DNA from: Varroa destructor
Taxonomy: Eukaryota > Arthropoda > Arachnida > Mesostigmata > Varroidae
NCBI RefSeq assembly: GCF_002443255.2
Contig: NW_019211455.1
Span: 7,411,959 to 7,475,958, forward strand
DNA length: 64,000 nt
Direction: 5' to 3'
A program made the position numbers and the translations under genes. Below, piece after piece: positions 35,830 to 47,019 of the stretch. The notes beneath the pieces are model-generated. The model worked only from the letters and a program-made list of their open reading frames with translations, was not told the DNA's origin and made no database searches. How positions within the stretch are numbered: position 1 is the stretch's first letter; every line of letters starts with the position of its first letter.

Positions 35830-37140
35830 AAGCATCCAACTCAATTCGACAGTAGGCATATAAATCGGATAATCCATATATGATATTTGAATTGTGTAAA
35901 AATAAGAGCCCTAAGTGGTTTTGTATGAAGTTGAAGCCTTGTTATACCCTACAAAGCAGAGAACTGTTCCTATTAGGTGCAGCACTTTTTTGGCATACAT
36001 CGATTTAAAGCTGCTTTACTTTTTCAATGAATATTCCATGTTGAGCTATATTATTGTTTATATACATTACATTGTTATCTACCTTGTTGTGGCTAGATGC
36101 AACATTTTTTAAATTCTTTCAAACAAAAAAAGCTTTCTATTAGTCCTTAAGATAGCAATTACTTCATTCTAAGACTATAGGAAAACTGAAATATGGGTTG
36201 AATTTGCAGCTAGCAACATACGATTAAATCAAATAACAATAACAATAATATAGTCAGCTAGAGCTGCTAATAGCATGATCCAGAAACTATTGCGCGGCAT
36301 AAATACCATAAATGTTCACCATTGCCATTGTAATGTAAATTTATCTCAATTATGGCTCGACATATAGGCACGCTTCGTGTAACATAAACATAGGCTATGT
36401 TGTCTTGCAGTTTTGTTCTATCATATGCTTACGATCACCTCTTTCTAACGATAGTTTACCACGCAAAGACAACTGTACTTCGTTTGCCACCTACGTAGGC
36501 ATTATGTCGACTTTTTACTGAAAGCGTTGTTGAGTAAGCTTACAAGGAAGTTGATATTTTTCCATGTACATTAACCAGTTCGCGATACAATTAAGTTAGA
36601 GATAAATAAAATTCAGTACTAAATAAAACAACTTTCTCTTTATTGCCAGTTTATTCAAGTGCACATGCCTCTCAGCAGGCCATGGCGACGTGGGTAGCTT
36701 TTTGGATAGGGAAACCTTTATTAAATTATTGACAAGCAATATTATAAAGTTGGTGCCTTACTAATACACTATCCTGCCAATAAACCGTTAAAAAATAGTA
36801 ACCCTTTTTTCTGACATATAACCGTGTAAGATTATTAAAGTCTGCCTGTATTTATTAAATAAATGCCCTAAATTAAGCTTTTGAATAAGTAACAAACGTG
36901 GCTTTTAATTATACTTGACTAACCGATACCTGCAGTTGGAGCCATACATGCCAAGGCCTAAGTTTTAGTTACTTCTTGCGCTCCTTAACTTCGTACTTAA
37001 CTACGGTGATGCGTCTGAGCTCAGAGTCGAAATATTGGCCTATAATTGTTTGCCCATCACTAGTGTAATGTTAATCAGCGTTGCACTGTATACTGCATAG
37101 ACTCATAATAGATACAGTATGAGGTAGGTCTGGACAAATT
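35830..37140. other. No feature seen
   Basis: AT-rich, with only short ORFs, none recognisable. Confidence 0.3.
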
Positions 37141-37450
37141 TTCATTACTTTTTCCTTTTTATGATATGTATCCCTAAAAACGAATTAAGAAGTGACTTTT
37201 AATGGATGTTTTAAAAAATTCGCTCTGCCTTGCTTTCACTGGTAAATATATAATTCAAGCGTTTGAAAAGTAACTTAATTAACTACGCTTAGACCAGTTC
37301 AACGCGTCCTATCTGTCTACTTTGGCACCCTTTTGGTACCCTTTTGTGGTACTATTAAACAATGATGTAAATCAAATCATCTACTCTGTTTGTTGACCAT
37401 CCATTTTAATTGATCATTGTTAAAGCGATTCTATAAGGCGCAGTGTACGA

Positions 37451-37919
37451 TTACTTAAAACTGATAGAAACTGGATAATTAAGGTACTGTTTTTCTTCTG
37501 ACTGTCGGCTAACGTTACCTATGGACCGTGGCGATCATGAACTGAGCGTATAAAAAAACATGTCAGATCAACCTGGGGCAACACTACTAGTAGACTGGTA
37601 TTTGCTGGCATAGATGCTTTTTTAGGACCATAGAGTAAAAATCTTGTAAAGGTGCATAGCAAAAATATCTGACAAATCGTTTCAATGTTTGTTTGAATAG
37701 AGCTACTGAAAATAAAAATAATTAAAATGAGGCTAACAGTTATAGACAACGTTGTGGTAAAATAAGCTTTAACTTAGGACGGGTAGTATTCGTCAAACAT
37801 ATCCTGCATAGCAAAGCCAATAAAGGCGACCAATGCGAAAGCAAACAGGAGTTTGATGGCGATTTTTTTAAATATTCTCTGATCGGGCTTCTTAACATTA
37901 AGCGCTGCTAATTTTTCAT
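37451..37919 (-). pseudogene. Small-secreted-peptide family, copy 3 (pseudogene in unit A)
   Basis: Compared with the copy in unit B this one is broken in four ways. The start ATG is ATC. An A-run before it has one extra base, which fuses the leader frame to the hydrophobic segment (KLLFAFALVAFIGFAMQ). The donor after that segment is GATATG instead of GTATGT. The segment that holds exon 2 is deleted. The exon 3 equivalent (37451-37486) and the TATA box (37946-37956) remain. Confidence 0.55.
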
Positions 37920-37945
37920 TTCGCTAAAATGATACCACGTATATA

Positions 37946-37956
37946 CCTATATATAC
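37946..37956 (-). promoter_or_regulatory. TATA box of copy 3 (minus strand)
   Basis: The minus strand reads GTATATATAGG here, at the same place as in unit B. Confidence 0.4.
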
Positions 37957-38200
37957 AATTCATAGACAGCTACTATGGTAACACATCTGTTTAAAACCAC
38001 CCCAGACAATAACCTACATCAGTTTTATTAAGTCACTGCATAAAATTTAGATTTAAAGCGAAAGGAGTCATTGTCTTGTCAAACGGAAACAATCGCCAGA
38101 CATATGCGACATAACAAATGGCGAACGTTCTTATGTTCCACAAGTAAAAAAACTGCACAAGGTTACAGGTCTATTTTCCAATGAATACCACCGGCTCGGC

Positions 38201-38208
38201 TATAAAAG
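38201..38208 (+). promoter_or_regulatory. TATA box, + strand, unit A
   Basis: TATAAAAG within a GC-richer context, about 66 bp before an ATG at 38267 that opens an 11-codon frame (MAAKVIYNDKQ) ending at a CAG/GT donor-like site. It is conserved at the same spacing in unit B. No downstream exons could be established. Confidence 0.45.
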
Positions 38209-38653
38209 CAAACACTGTCTCTCTGTGCATTTTTTTAAGGATCGTCTATTCTGTCAGTCAGCTGCAATGGCTGCAAAAGTTATATACAATGACAAACAGG
38301 TTTTCTGATTATAAACCTAAGTTCATCCAGCAGCCATATTGGAGAACATATTTGTGAGATTGAATGGAACATTAAATAGGTTGCCTATGTCGTGTTTCAT
38401 CGTAGAGATCTCCTGACTCTTTAACTACTCTGTAGCATATTTACTATTACCAGTCGGCTTCGAGCAGGAAGCTTGTCAGGTTAATCTAGAGACCTAGAAC
38501 ATATATAGGAAAAAAACACTGCATGTGTTTTCGGACAAATCTAAGAAGTCGTCTCTAACTTTGCTCCAGTTGTAGGTTCTTTTCCAATGGTTGAAATCTC
38601 CCTATGCTTTTAGTACGGGATTAGCCTTGTTCGTATGACAGTAGTTAACGTAC

Positions 38654-40590
38654 GTATATAACGATATACGTTGTTGATCACTAGTGCTAAATTGAATGTG
38701 CAAGCGGAGTCAGGCACGAGACATAAAATAACGGCTCAGTCCATTTTAGCTGATTCTACTTCATGGCCTTATTCGCTTGTTGAATAAATACGGGGGCACA
38801 AAAACACCATTCACCATATCAAGAACGGACTGGACCCCCACGAACTTGTGCCATTCACGTAACCTTCGGTTTTTTCCGGCACCCTTTTTGTGAGAACACG
38901 TCCTCAGAATCATTTCTTTTTCTTTCGTATAACATCAGCGACTTGACTTATGGGAAGGATTAGTCCGGGTGGATTTACCCGCGGTCTTCCCCAACAGACT
39001 TATAAACCGGCATGACAGCCCAATGTGTGCTTCCGCTGTATTTGTAATTAGTCGTGTCTTTCCTTCGCGCTATTTAATCCCTGGTAAATCATTTCTGCCA
39101 CTGCTAGGGTTCAAGCTAACATGGCTTTTGCTCTTTCACAACTGCCACAACGGTGCGCTCAAAGACGTGCGCATTGGTTTGGTTTTTGAAGATTTGCATA
39201 TCATTCGTCAGTAAAGCAAAACTAGTACCTAAGCACTTACCCATAGATCTGTATGACGCATATACAGGTAGGTGAGGTCAAGCTGACAGGCAACTCAAAC
39301 TCCATAAAGGATGCTTCTACATATAAAGATTTGATGCGAAATCAGGCTTTGGTAGAGCCCTCAAGCTTTCCTTCGCTCTGATTATCACGCTATTTCCAGA
39401 CAATGCTAATGAACATAAATATGCCACTACTGTTTAAAATCTCTGCAAAGCTACCAACTTAAAACCACTGGAGAACTCATACATTTTTGCAGGGCGCCAA
39501 GCTTCGGCGTAGTCCCTTTGTTATCTTCTATAACATCAACGACAAAAGTAAATTTTGAAAGTGGATTTTAAGCTTGCAGATTGTTGGTAAAAAACAAACC
39601 CTCGGTACTTATCTAACTAAAAGCAAGTACCTTTGTTTGTGTTTCGTGCAATAATTATAGCCAAAATCAGATGTGTAAGTTACACCGTTCATACGGAAGG
39701 TGGCTCAGATGGACGTGGCCCGGAAGATGTACCATGTTTTCTAAAGCCATTCTAAACTCCAAAAGGCTTAAGTGACGCATACATAAGTAATAAACTAGTT
39801 TCATGATCATCAAAACTGTCTTCTCGGTGCATTGAAAAGTTATACTAACTAGGCGATATAAAGGAATCAGATCGTGGAACTGGTGCACGTCCTCCGTCGC
39901 CGATTGTATTGTATTGGGAATTTACGTGTTTGTCTAGTAAGAACAAGGCTTGTTACTCAATTTGACACTAGACAGATAAATCACGAGTGTCGAATAAGTT
40001 GCGCTCTATATTCGGTGGTTTTGTATAGAATTTGGATTTCTTAAGCTCAACTTATACCCTATATCGATGCTGTTTATCTATTTGGCGTAAAGTGAAGAAC
40101 TATGCTTACCAGGTACTTCCCCAATGAAGCATTATGTGTAGATATTTGATTGACGTCGTTTTGAAGTTGCTTTGTTACTTCAATGATTATTTTGTCGTAG
40201 TACGTTTTGCATGCATTAGACTGTGCTTCATTTACTTGTGGCTTGATTCGGCGTACGTTGAACGTTAGAAGTTATCTTACTACAAGGCTGGGACGAAATT
40301 GCAGTAGTCGGCTGCTAGCAGAAGCATTCAGCGAATCGCAAGGCTTCGAAGATTATTGACAACTAAAGATAGTTATGCGTCGAATATGGGCATACATACA
40401 GAAAATGTTTTCCATTGTTGCTACAGTTACCGCTTTCTCTCTCTCTCTCTCTCCCTCTTTATAAATATAAATAAGTTAAAATTATGTCGCTTATCTAGGC
40501 ACGCGTTGTATATATATAGTTTCGCGTATCCGTTGAATATAGAAGTCCTCAGCCCTGTGCGTCCATTTTCGTTTCGGCATGTTTGCTATG
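38654..40590. other. 1.94-kb segment present only in unit A
   Basis: Homology with unit B stops after GTTAACGTAC (38653) and resumes at AATAAAATCTTTTA (40591). The segment starts with an inverted repeat (CGTATAT...ATATACG, 38651-38668) but shows no clear terminal repeats or target duplication, so it may be an insertion in A or a deletion in B. It contains an unrecognised 81-codon ORF at 38969-39214. Confidence 0.6.
40437..40453. repeat. (CT)n microsatellite
   Basis: Uninterrupted CT dinucleotides inside the unit A-specific segment. Confidence 0.85.
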
Positions 40591-41848
40591 AATAAAATCT
40601 TTTACTAGCCATTTTCAGCGGCATCCGACAGGTGACCGCGCACACTAACCATATGTTAATTAGCAACTAAAAACAAAGTGAAGACATATTTGATTAGGTA
40701 TACAATTGGCTAGTATCTATTTCAATGTATATTGACAATGTAAAAAAGATAGTCAAGTTGGAAGTAGACGAGACCCGTTGCTAATTAAGCACTCGTAGAT
40801 TAATTTACCTCTTGCCGCATCGTCTAAAGCAGCTCGCAGCCATACATTGTTCCATTGCACGTTCCTTTTAGCACGCCGACGCGACATCTTGTCTGGTTCT
40901 GATGAGGGATAAACTGTTTAAGTTTCAACAAGGGTACGAACGATAAAATATCGTCAGTATTTTGCTAGAACAACACTGCACTATTAGGAATCTAGATTGC
41001 CTTCTTCAATACGAACTGTGTGGGATTATGAAACGGTGATTTCTCTAAAACCAGCCCCAGAAGCAGAACTCGCCGCTGAGAAATGTTTTTTTGCCATACC
41101 TTTTTTTCTGTATTTGCATGCGTAGCGTGCATAATATTACAGAGTAGGTTAAACGAATGCACGTAATCTCAATGAATGTTGCTAAGATTGATTGACTGAC
41201 TCATAAAGTTCACATTCTTTTCAATTTCCTTCAAATTGTCAAAAGATATTTTTTTGTAGAATATCATATCGTAGCGTTCATCGATCTTTCGGAAAGGTGT
41301 TACTGATCTGTTTTTAGTTACTTAAAAAGGTTGCAATTTACTTTCACTGCAGTATCTACTTATCTTTAGAGTGTGAGATGAATGGATGATGACAATGATT
41401 TTGGTTGAGAAAGAGGCATTCGGGCGCCGAACTACCGCTTCTTAATCAAACTTAGCTAGAGGGCGTTTCGAGTTGGAAACATAGTTGCCAGCCTTTTCTG
41501 CGTTACTCTATCATTCTTATCCGATGTGTCAATTAAGGAGATGCTCAGTCATTTGACTATCGCGGTTCGCCGGCCGCTTTTTGTGACAGGTAGTAATCTA
41601 AAGGATGCCTTTTAATGTAAATTCTAAAAATCGACACTCGATGTTATTTTAAAATGGCAAGTGGCAAAGCATTCGAAAAGTAAGTTAAAATTAACTCAAA
41701 TTTGCTTAAACCACTTCAATACGCTTCCTACCTATTTACTTAAGTACGCCGTAGCCGTTTGTGGTACTATTAAATAATGATGTAAATCAAATCGTCCGCT
41801 CTATTTGTTGATGATCGTTAAAGTGATTCGATAAGGCGCAGTGTACGA

Positions 41849-42901
41849 TTACTTAAAACTGATAGAAACTGGATAATTAAGGTACTGTTTTTCTTCTGAT
41901 TATGGCTTACCTTTTTATACCCCTTACCCAGTATTTATCATATCTAGAATTCACACAATTATGACAACTGAACGTATAAAAAAATATATCAAATCAACTT
42001 ATAGTAACACTAAGATGGCACACTCAGTATTCTCAAAACCTCGGCATCTGAAAAGCAACCTAAAGTCCGCCTACCTTTGGTTCATGTCCGCGCCTGGTGC
42101 AGATGGTAACGCAAACACTCAACGACCTTCTCCATCCCCTCTCGCATCTCGGTCTCTTTGTTACAGGGTGGATGGGTGCAATGGTGGATGTCACTTGAGG
42201 CACATTCGTGGAGTTCTCTGCACAAAAAAGCAACAACAAACTTAGAAACGATGCTACTCTATACGAAGAAGTCTACGGTCGGTTATTGTGTCCCTTCCGA
42301 GCTTTCCAGTAGTCATAACATGTGTCCAGTACAGGACAGTACAATGAAAAGCATATACGTGCCGAACGTACAATTGATGCACCGCATAATTGTAAAATAA
42401 GGAGATACGTAAAAGCAAAATATAACTTGAACGGAAATACTATATTTAGATACGATGAAACTAAGGTACTACGAAGGACAGCGTATAGGGCTATTGTAAC
42501 AAATTTGCTTCAGCCATCGTAGTTGCATCCGTATTCACTTGTATCAGAACATCATGATATATTCAGTATAATCTTAACTGACACTTTGTATAGTTAACAA
42601 GTAGAGATCATTCTATGTAATCATTAGATTGACTGCTATAGCCAATGTTGGGATGGGCTGGCATAGAAGTTTTCTTTAGGACCATAGAGTAAAAATTCCG
42701 TAAAGACGCACAGGTAAAATATCTCATAAATCGTCTTAATGTTTATTTGAAAAGAGCTATTGAAGATAAAACTAGGCTAAGGATCATAGACAACGTTGTG
42801 GTAAAGTAAGCTTTAACTTAGGACGGGCAGTATTCTTCAAACATACCCTGCATAGCAAAGCCAATAAAGGCGACTAATGCGAAAGCAAACAGGAGTTTCA
42901 T
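41849..42901 (-). CDS. Putative small secreted cysteine-containing protein (3 exons, 77 aa), unknown family
   Basis: Predicted exons in transcript order: 42847-42901, 42075-42217, 41849-41884. Exon 1 encodes a signal-peptide-like MKLLFAFALVAFIGFAMQ and ends at CAGG/GTATGT. Exon 2 follows a strong pyrimidine-rich acceptor ending GTGCAG. In the phase set by exon 1 it gives 47 codons with an N-glycosylation sequon (NST), a Thr/Pro-rich stretch, then a basic region with three cysteines (RPRCERGWRRSLSVCVTIC), ending at AAG/GTAGGC. Exon 3, after a CAG acceptor, adds 11 codons and TAA and lies in the block that is identical in the two units. All phases agree (55+143+36 nt). The odd cysteine count and short exon 3 leave room for another exon choice. 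It would be exported. Related relics occur at 22.3-23.1, 28.3, 37.8 and 46.8 kb. I recognise no family and assign no function. Confidence 0.4.
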
Positions 42902-42974
42902 GACGATTTTCTAAAGATTCTCTGATCGGGCTTCTTAAGATTTTTCATTTCGCTAAAATGATACCACGTATATA

Positions 42975-42985
42975 CCTATATATAC
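42975..42985 (-). promoter_or_regulatory. TATA box of the small secreted-protein gene
   Basis: The minus strand reads GTATATATAGG, about 79 nt before the exon 1 ATG at 42901. Transcription would then start near 42950. That leaves an upstream ATG at 42946-42948 almost at the cap, where ribosomes should skip it. Confidence 0.45.
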
Positions 42986-43229
42986 AATTCATAGACAGTT
43001 ACTATGGTAACGCATCTGTTTAAAACCACCCCAGACAATAACCTACATCAATTTTATTAAGTCACTACATGAAACTTAGATTTAAAGCGAAAAGAGCCAT
43101 TGTCTTGTCAAACGGAAACGATCGCCAAACATATGCGACATAACAAATGGCACTCTTTCTTATGTTCCACAAGTAAAAAAACTGCACAAGGTTACATATC
43201 TATTTTCCATTGAACACCACCGGCTCGGC

Positions 43230-43237
43230 TATAAAAG
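43230..43237 (+). promoter_or_regulatory. TATA box, + strand, unit B
   Basis: TATAAAAG, conserved with unit A, about 66 bp before an ATG at 43296 that opens an 11-codon frame ending in DKQ and a GT. With the minus-strand TATA 250 bp away it forms a divergent pair. Confidence 0.45.
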
Positions 43238-44299
43238 CAAACGTTGTCTTTTTGCGCATTTTTTTAAGGATCGTCTATTCTGTCAGTCAGCTGCAATGGC
43301 TGCAAAAGTTATATCCAATGACAAACAGGTTTTCTGAATATAAATCTAAGCTCATCCAATAGTCATGTTAGAGAACATATCTGTGAGATTGAATTGAACA
43401 TTAAATAGGTCGCCTACGTCGTGTTCCATCGTAGAGATCTCCTAACTCTTTAGCTGCTCTCTAACATATTTACTATTATCAGGCGACTTGGAGCAGGAGG
43501 CTTGACAGGTTCATCTAAGAGACCTAGAATATATATAGGAGGAAAACACTGCATGTGTTCTCGGACAAATGTAAAAAGTCATCTCTATCCTTGCTCCAGT
43601 GGCTTCTTTTGCAACGGTCAAAATCTCCCTATGCTTTTAGTATGGAACTAGCCTTGTTCGTATGACAGTAGTTAACGTACATAATAAAATCTTTTATTTA
43701 CTATTTCCAGTAGCATTTAGTAAATATTCGCACAGACTAACCACATGTTGTTTAGTAAATAAAACCCAATTTTACGTTCAAGGTGAAGATATATTTGATT
43801 AGTTTTATAAGTGGGTTGGTTAATCTAGTCCGACGTATATTGACAATTTAGAAATACAATCAAGTTAAAGGTAAGGAATATATCAACCTACTTCTTACAG
43901 CATCATCTAAAATTCGTCGCAGCTGAAAGATGTCCCAGCGCACCTGCGTTTTAGCAGGCCAACACGATATGGACCATCTTTCAGATGATTTGTTTAAGTC
44001 TCAACAAGGGTACGAACAATGGAATATCGTCGGTGTTTTGTTAATACACCATTAATTATGTCAGGAATCTAGATTGTTTTTTCCAATACGAACTGTGTTC
44101 ATAAATTCATAAAACAATGATGTTTATAAGAACAGCCCCAGAAGCAGAATTGTAACTTCTTTTTTTTTTTTCCATAACCTCTTTTTATTTGCCTACGTAG
44201 GGCACAACATTACAGAGTAGGTTAAATGAATGCATGTAATCTCAGTGAATGTTGCTAAGACTGATTGACTGATTGATTCATAAAATTCTGATTTTTTTA

Positions 44300-45300
44300 G
44301 CCGTCTGATGAAATGCCTAACGGCAATACCGGTCTTAAAGCCCGGAACATAAAGGTTTGGAAATTACACAGTATTCAGCAGCAAATGTGTAGGATGACAA
44401 GAGAAATCAATCTATAACGATACTATTATGACAGCTTCAGCAAACCTGTCATTCAAGATCTAAAGGTTCGAACAGGAAACGTGAATAGTAAAAAAAAAAC
44501 ATTTTTTTGCACTGGTTTTACTAAGTGGCCCGTGGGATCAAAAAACTCGTGCTAAGCATAGATAAAAGTAATTGCCCAGTTGATTTTTACAATCAGGTGT
44601 AAACATTTTCAAGGTAATATAAAAATGCTCCGGTTGGCTTATTTTCGTAAACTAAAAGCCTCTTGACATCTTTAGCTACGATATTTGTAAATTCGGATTC
44701 TGAAAATAGAAACAGAATATGAACAAAGGTACGGGAATAATATTAAAGTAATGAGAATACTTAGGGGTTTGAAAACTTAGTACAATAAACGGTCCCTTGC
44801 TGCTTCACCCTTTGTCGCACGGCTGAGGAGCTGGCTGCAGCTTGGGCTAAGGCGCTATGATAAGCTCGCTGTGAGAGTCATCGGTGGGCTTTAGTTGAGG
44901 CTCCGTCGTAATTATGTAGGTATATCAAAATAGCATCTTGGCCGTCGAGGTGAACTCTTGTGGTGCTGGATTGTTAAACAACTTCTTAAGTGAGTTTGAC
45001 GCACTTCGTTTGTCCGAACTTTCAACGGAACGTCGATACTAATAATGTGTACGTAAGTCTACGTACCAGCTAGCTCTTCGGTTTCACCCCGTTATTTCGA
45101 TACCTCGGGCGACTTTCCACGCAACCTGACTTCTAATATACGCCCTTGTGCATGCTTATAAAAAGCCTACATTGAAATTGCCGCCAAGTCCTCTAGGATC
45201 ACACGATAGCTCTTAACTTTTTAGCAGTGCACCTCGTGCACAAGACGGAAGTTGTATAAACGATCAGCTCTTAAAACCCTCGTACCATGGGCAACTTGCC
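44300..45300. other. Intergenic, unassigned
   Basis: No gene seen. A piece around 44.8-44.9 kb (RLRSWLQLGLRRYDKLAV on the + strand) may belong to a decayed retroelement. Confidence 0.25.
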
Positions 45301-46710
45301 AGGCTAACGTCTGCTGACGACGGAACTTTTCTCCTTAGAGATGCTTTGATTAGGGAGTATCCGACTTTTTTCTTAATAGAAGCTTAGCGGAAAACTGCAG
45401 GGTGGACTCCTACAGAAGGAGGGGATCGATATTAAGGTCCCCGGTGCATGGCGCTTGTCGTGAGGGTTAAGGTAAGCCCCCGAAAGCTGAAAGGCGTGCA
45501 GGGCCAGAAATTCATGTACTATTTACATGGGCTGCTCGCACTTCCTAGGAGGTTGCAGGAAATAGCACAAAAAAACGCCATAAAAGTAGACTTGGGTAGC
45601 GAGTCAGATACCATAAGAGAAGAGCAGAGCGAGCACAGCTACGCACGAGAAGGGGAAAGTTAGCAAGGAAGGAAACAGCTTTGGGATCTCCGTAAACGCT
45701 GAGCATATTTCTGCAGATCCCAGAAGGAAAGAAGCCGAGAAAGCAAAACAAGATGGAGTCCTTAAGGGTTTTGATAGCTGACCCGCCGAAAAACTTTGAT
45801 GAAGCTTTTGAAAGAATAAACGATGCACTCAAGCTCCTTAAGAATCTACGAAAACAACATGGAAACACGCAGAGTTCAATAAAAGCTGCTATTACAGAAC
45901 TTAAGAAAAGATAAGATATCCTGGGACAAAAATAAAATATTTTTTGGTGTAGCAGTGGAAGACTACAGAGGAACATTCTAGAGCTCAGCCAGAGAAACAG
46001 GTTAATCATGGAATAATTTGAGACCTTGGGTAGATAGTACGGATCACTACATAAGGGAAGCAATGACAGGCTGAAAAACTCTTTGTTAATGGATCGAAAT
46101 GATAAGGCTGTATATAAGACAAGGTATCTAGGAGTCTGGATGTATCTGGTGTATCAGGAGAGAACTTCATGTCAAAACAGTCCTAGAGGAATCGGCAAGT
46201 TCGGACTTCTCGTGTTCGTCGTAGAGTCAGTAGCTCTTTTCGGTGCCTCAGTTTAGCTAAGGAGGTCTGTGGATTTTAAAACTGGGAAGGAACAACATAA
46301 CGGTCAAAAGACAGCAGTGCTGTGCATCACACAGTCGTATAGGATAGTAAGAATGCGCACACTATTGGTCTTCTGCTGAGACGCACTCATAGTATCCGGA
46401 AAAGGGAATGAAGGGAAATGGGAAAATGTACTTACTGGCTCAAAAAGAAACGAACGGAAATTAATTCCGGACAGCTGGCAGGCGTGATAGTCTTCTATAC
46501 GGGCCGGCCGATTGGTGTCTAAATTACAGGATCTAGTAGAGGACACCCAAAAATGGTTGGATCGACTTAGAGGAAGAAATTTTTTATTACTTGACGCAAA
46601 TAATAGCTGGCCATGGGGATGTTCAGTGTTACTAGAGCTTAGTAGTACTGGGTTCATACACCAGTTCCGTTGTATGCTAGAGTTAAGCTTCAATAACAGG
46701 CTCTAGTTCT
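45300..46710 (+). mobile_element. Degenerate R1-like LINE, ORF1 / endonuclease-like part
   Basis: At 45.75-45.91 kb an open + strand stretch contains PKNFDEAFERINDALKLLKN and SSIKAAITELKKR, a charged amphipathic coil like those in the ORF1 of R1/Jockey-type elements. At 46.53-46.62 kb WLDRLRGRNFLLLDANNSWP recalls the D-x-N strand of APE-type endonucleases. Both frames are interrupted. The 172-codon minus-strand ORF across 45545-46063 is antisense to this coil. Confidence 0.45.
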
Positions 46711-46740
46711 TGTAGAACTAGTTCCTTGCAGACTCGGACC

Positions 46741-46960
46741 CAAGCTTAGGGGTAAGCTCGAGCTGAGGTTTGGTAGTCGACTCGCGCTAAAACTCAACAG
46801 AGAGTAAACAAAAACTTCACGATGATGATTTTTTGAAGACTCACTAATCGCGTTTTCTAAGGTCAAAATTAGCGATTCTAGGTATATAGTTATACGTATG
46901 TACGTACGTACTTAACAGATGGTCACACTATAGCAAGAATGACGGCAAAGTTGTCCAAAC
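46741..46960 (-). pseudogene. Small-secreted-peptide family, copy 5 (relic)
   Basis: The minus strand keeps a VKFLFTL start of the hydrophobic segment, with the ATG as GTG and an early stop. Upstream sequence (46861-46960) still matches the leader and promoter of the copy at 28.3 kb, including a GAATGACGGCA segment. Confidence 0.4.
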
Positions 46961-46993
46961 AATCGTAAGCTAGAGTTTAGTTATACTACGTTG

Positions 46994-47019
46994 AATTCCT
47001 ATATAGTAGTATAGGAATT
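46994..47019. repeat. Perfect hairpin (10-bp arms)
   Basis: Arms 46994-47003 and 47010-47019 are exact reverse complements around TAGTAG. Confidence 0.8.

Larger units (their letters stand above)
37150..41220. repeat. Direct repeat unit A (left copy)
   Basis: Collinear with unit B (about 41600-44290) in three blocks: ~37.2-37.5 with 41.65-41.9 kb; 37.59-38.653 with 42.65-43.68 kb (about nine in ten bases identical by eye); and 40.591-41.2 with 43.683-44.28 kb. Unit A lacks a ~0.65-kb segment that unit B keeps (41.91-42.64 kb) and carries ~1.94 kb (38654-40590) that unit B lacks. A 69-bp stretch (37433-37501 and 41831-41899) is identical. Confidence 0.85.
41600..44290. repeat. Direct repeat unit B (right copy)
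   Basis: Partner of unit A, in the same orientation and separated from it by roughly 400 bp, so a tandem duplication. It keeps the segment around 41.91-42.64 kb that unit A has lost, including exon 2 of the small-peptide gene. Confidence 0.85.

Noticed and set aside
45545..46063. 172-codon minus-strand ORF with hydrophobic stretches
   Set aside because: Antisense to the charged coiled-coil of a LINE ORF1; the apparent hydrophobicity is the complement of Lys/Glu codons.
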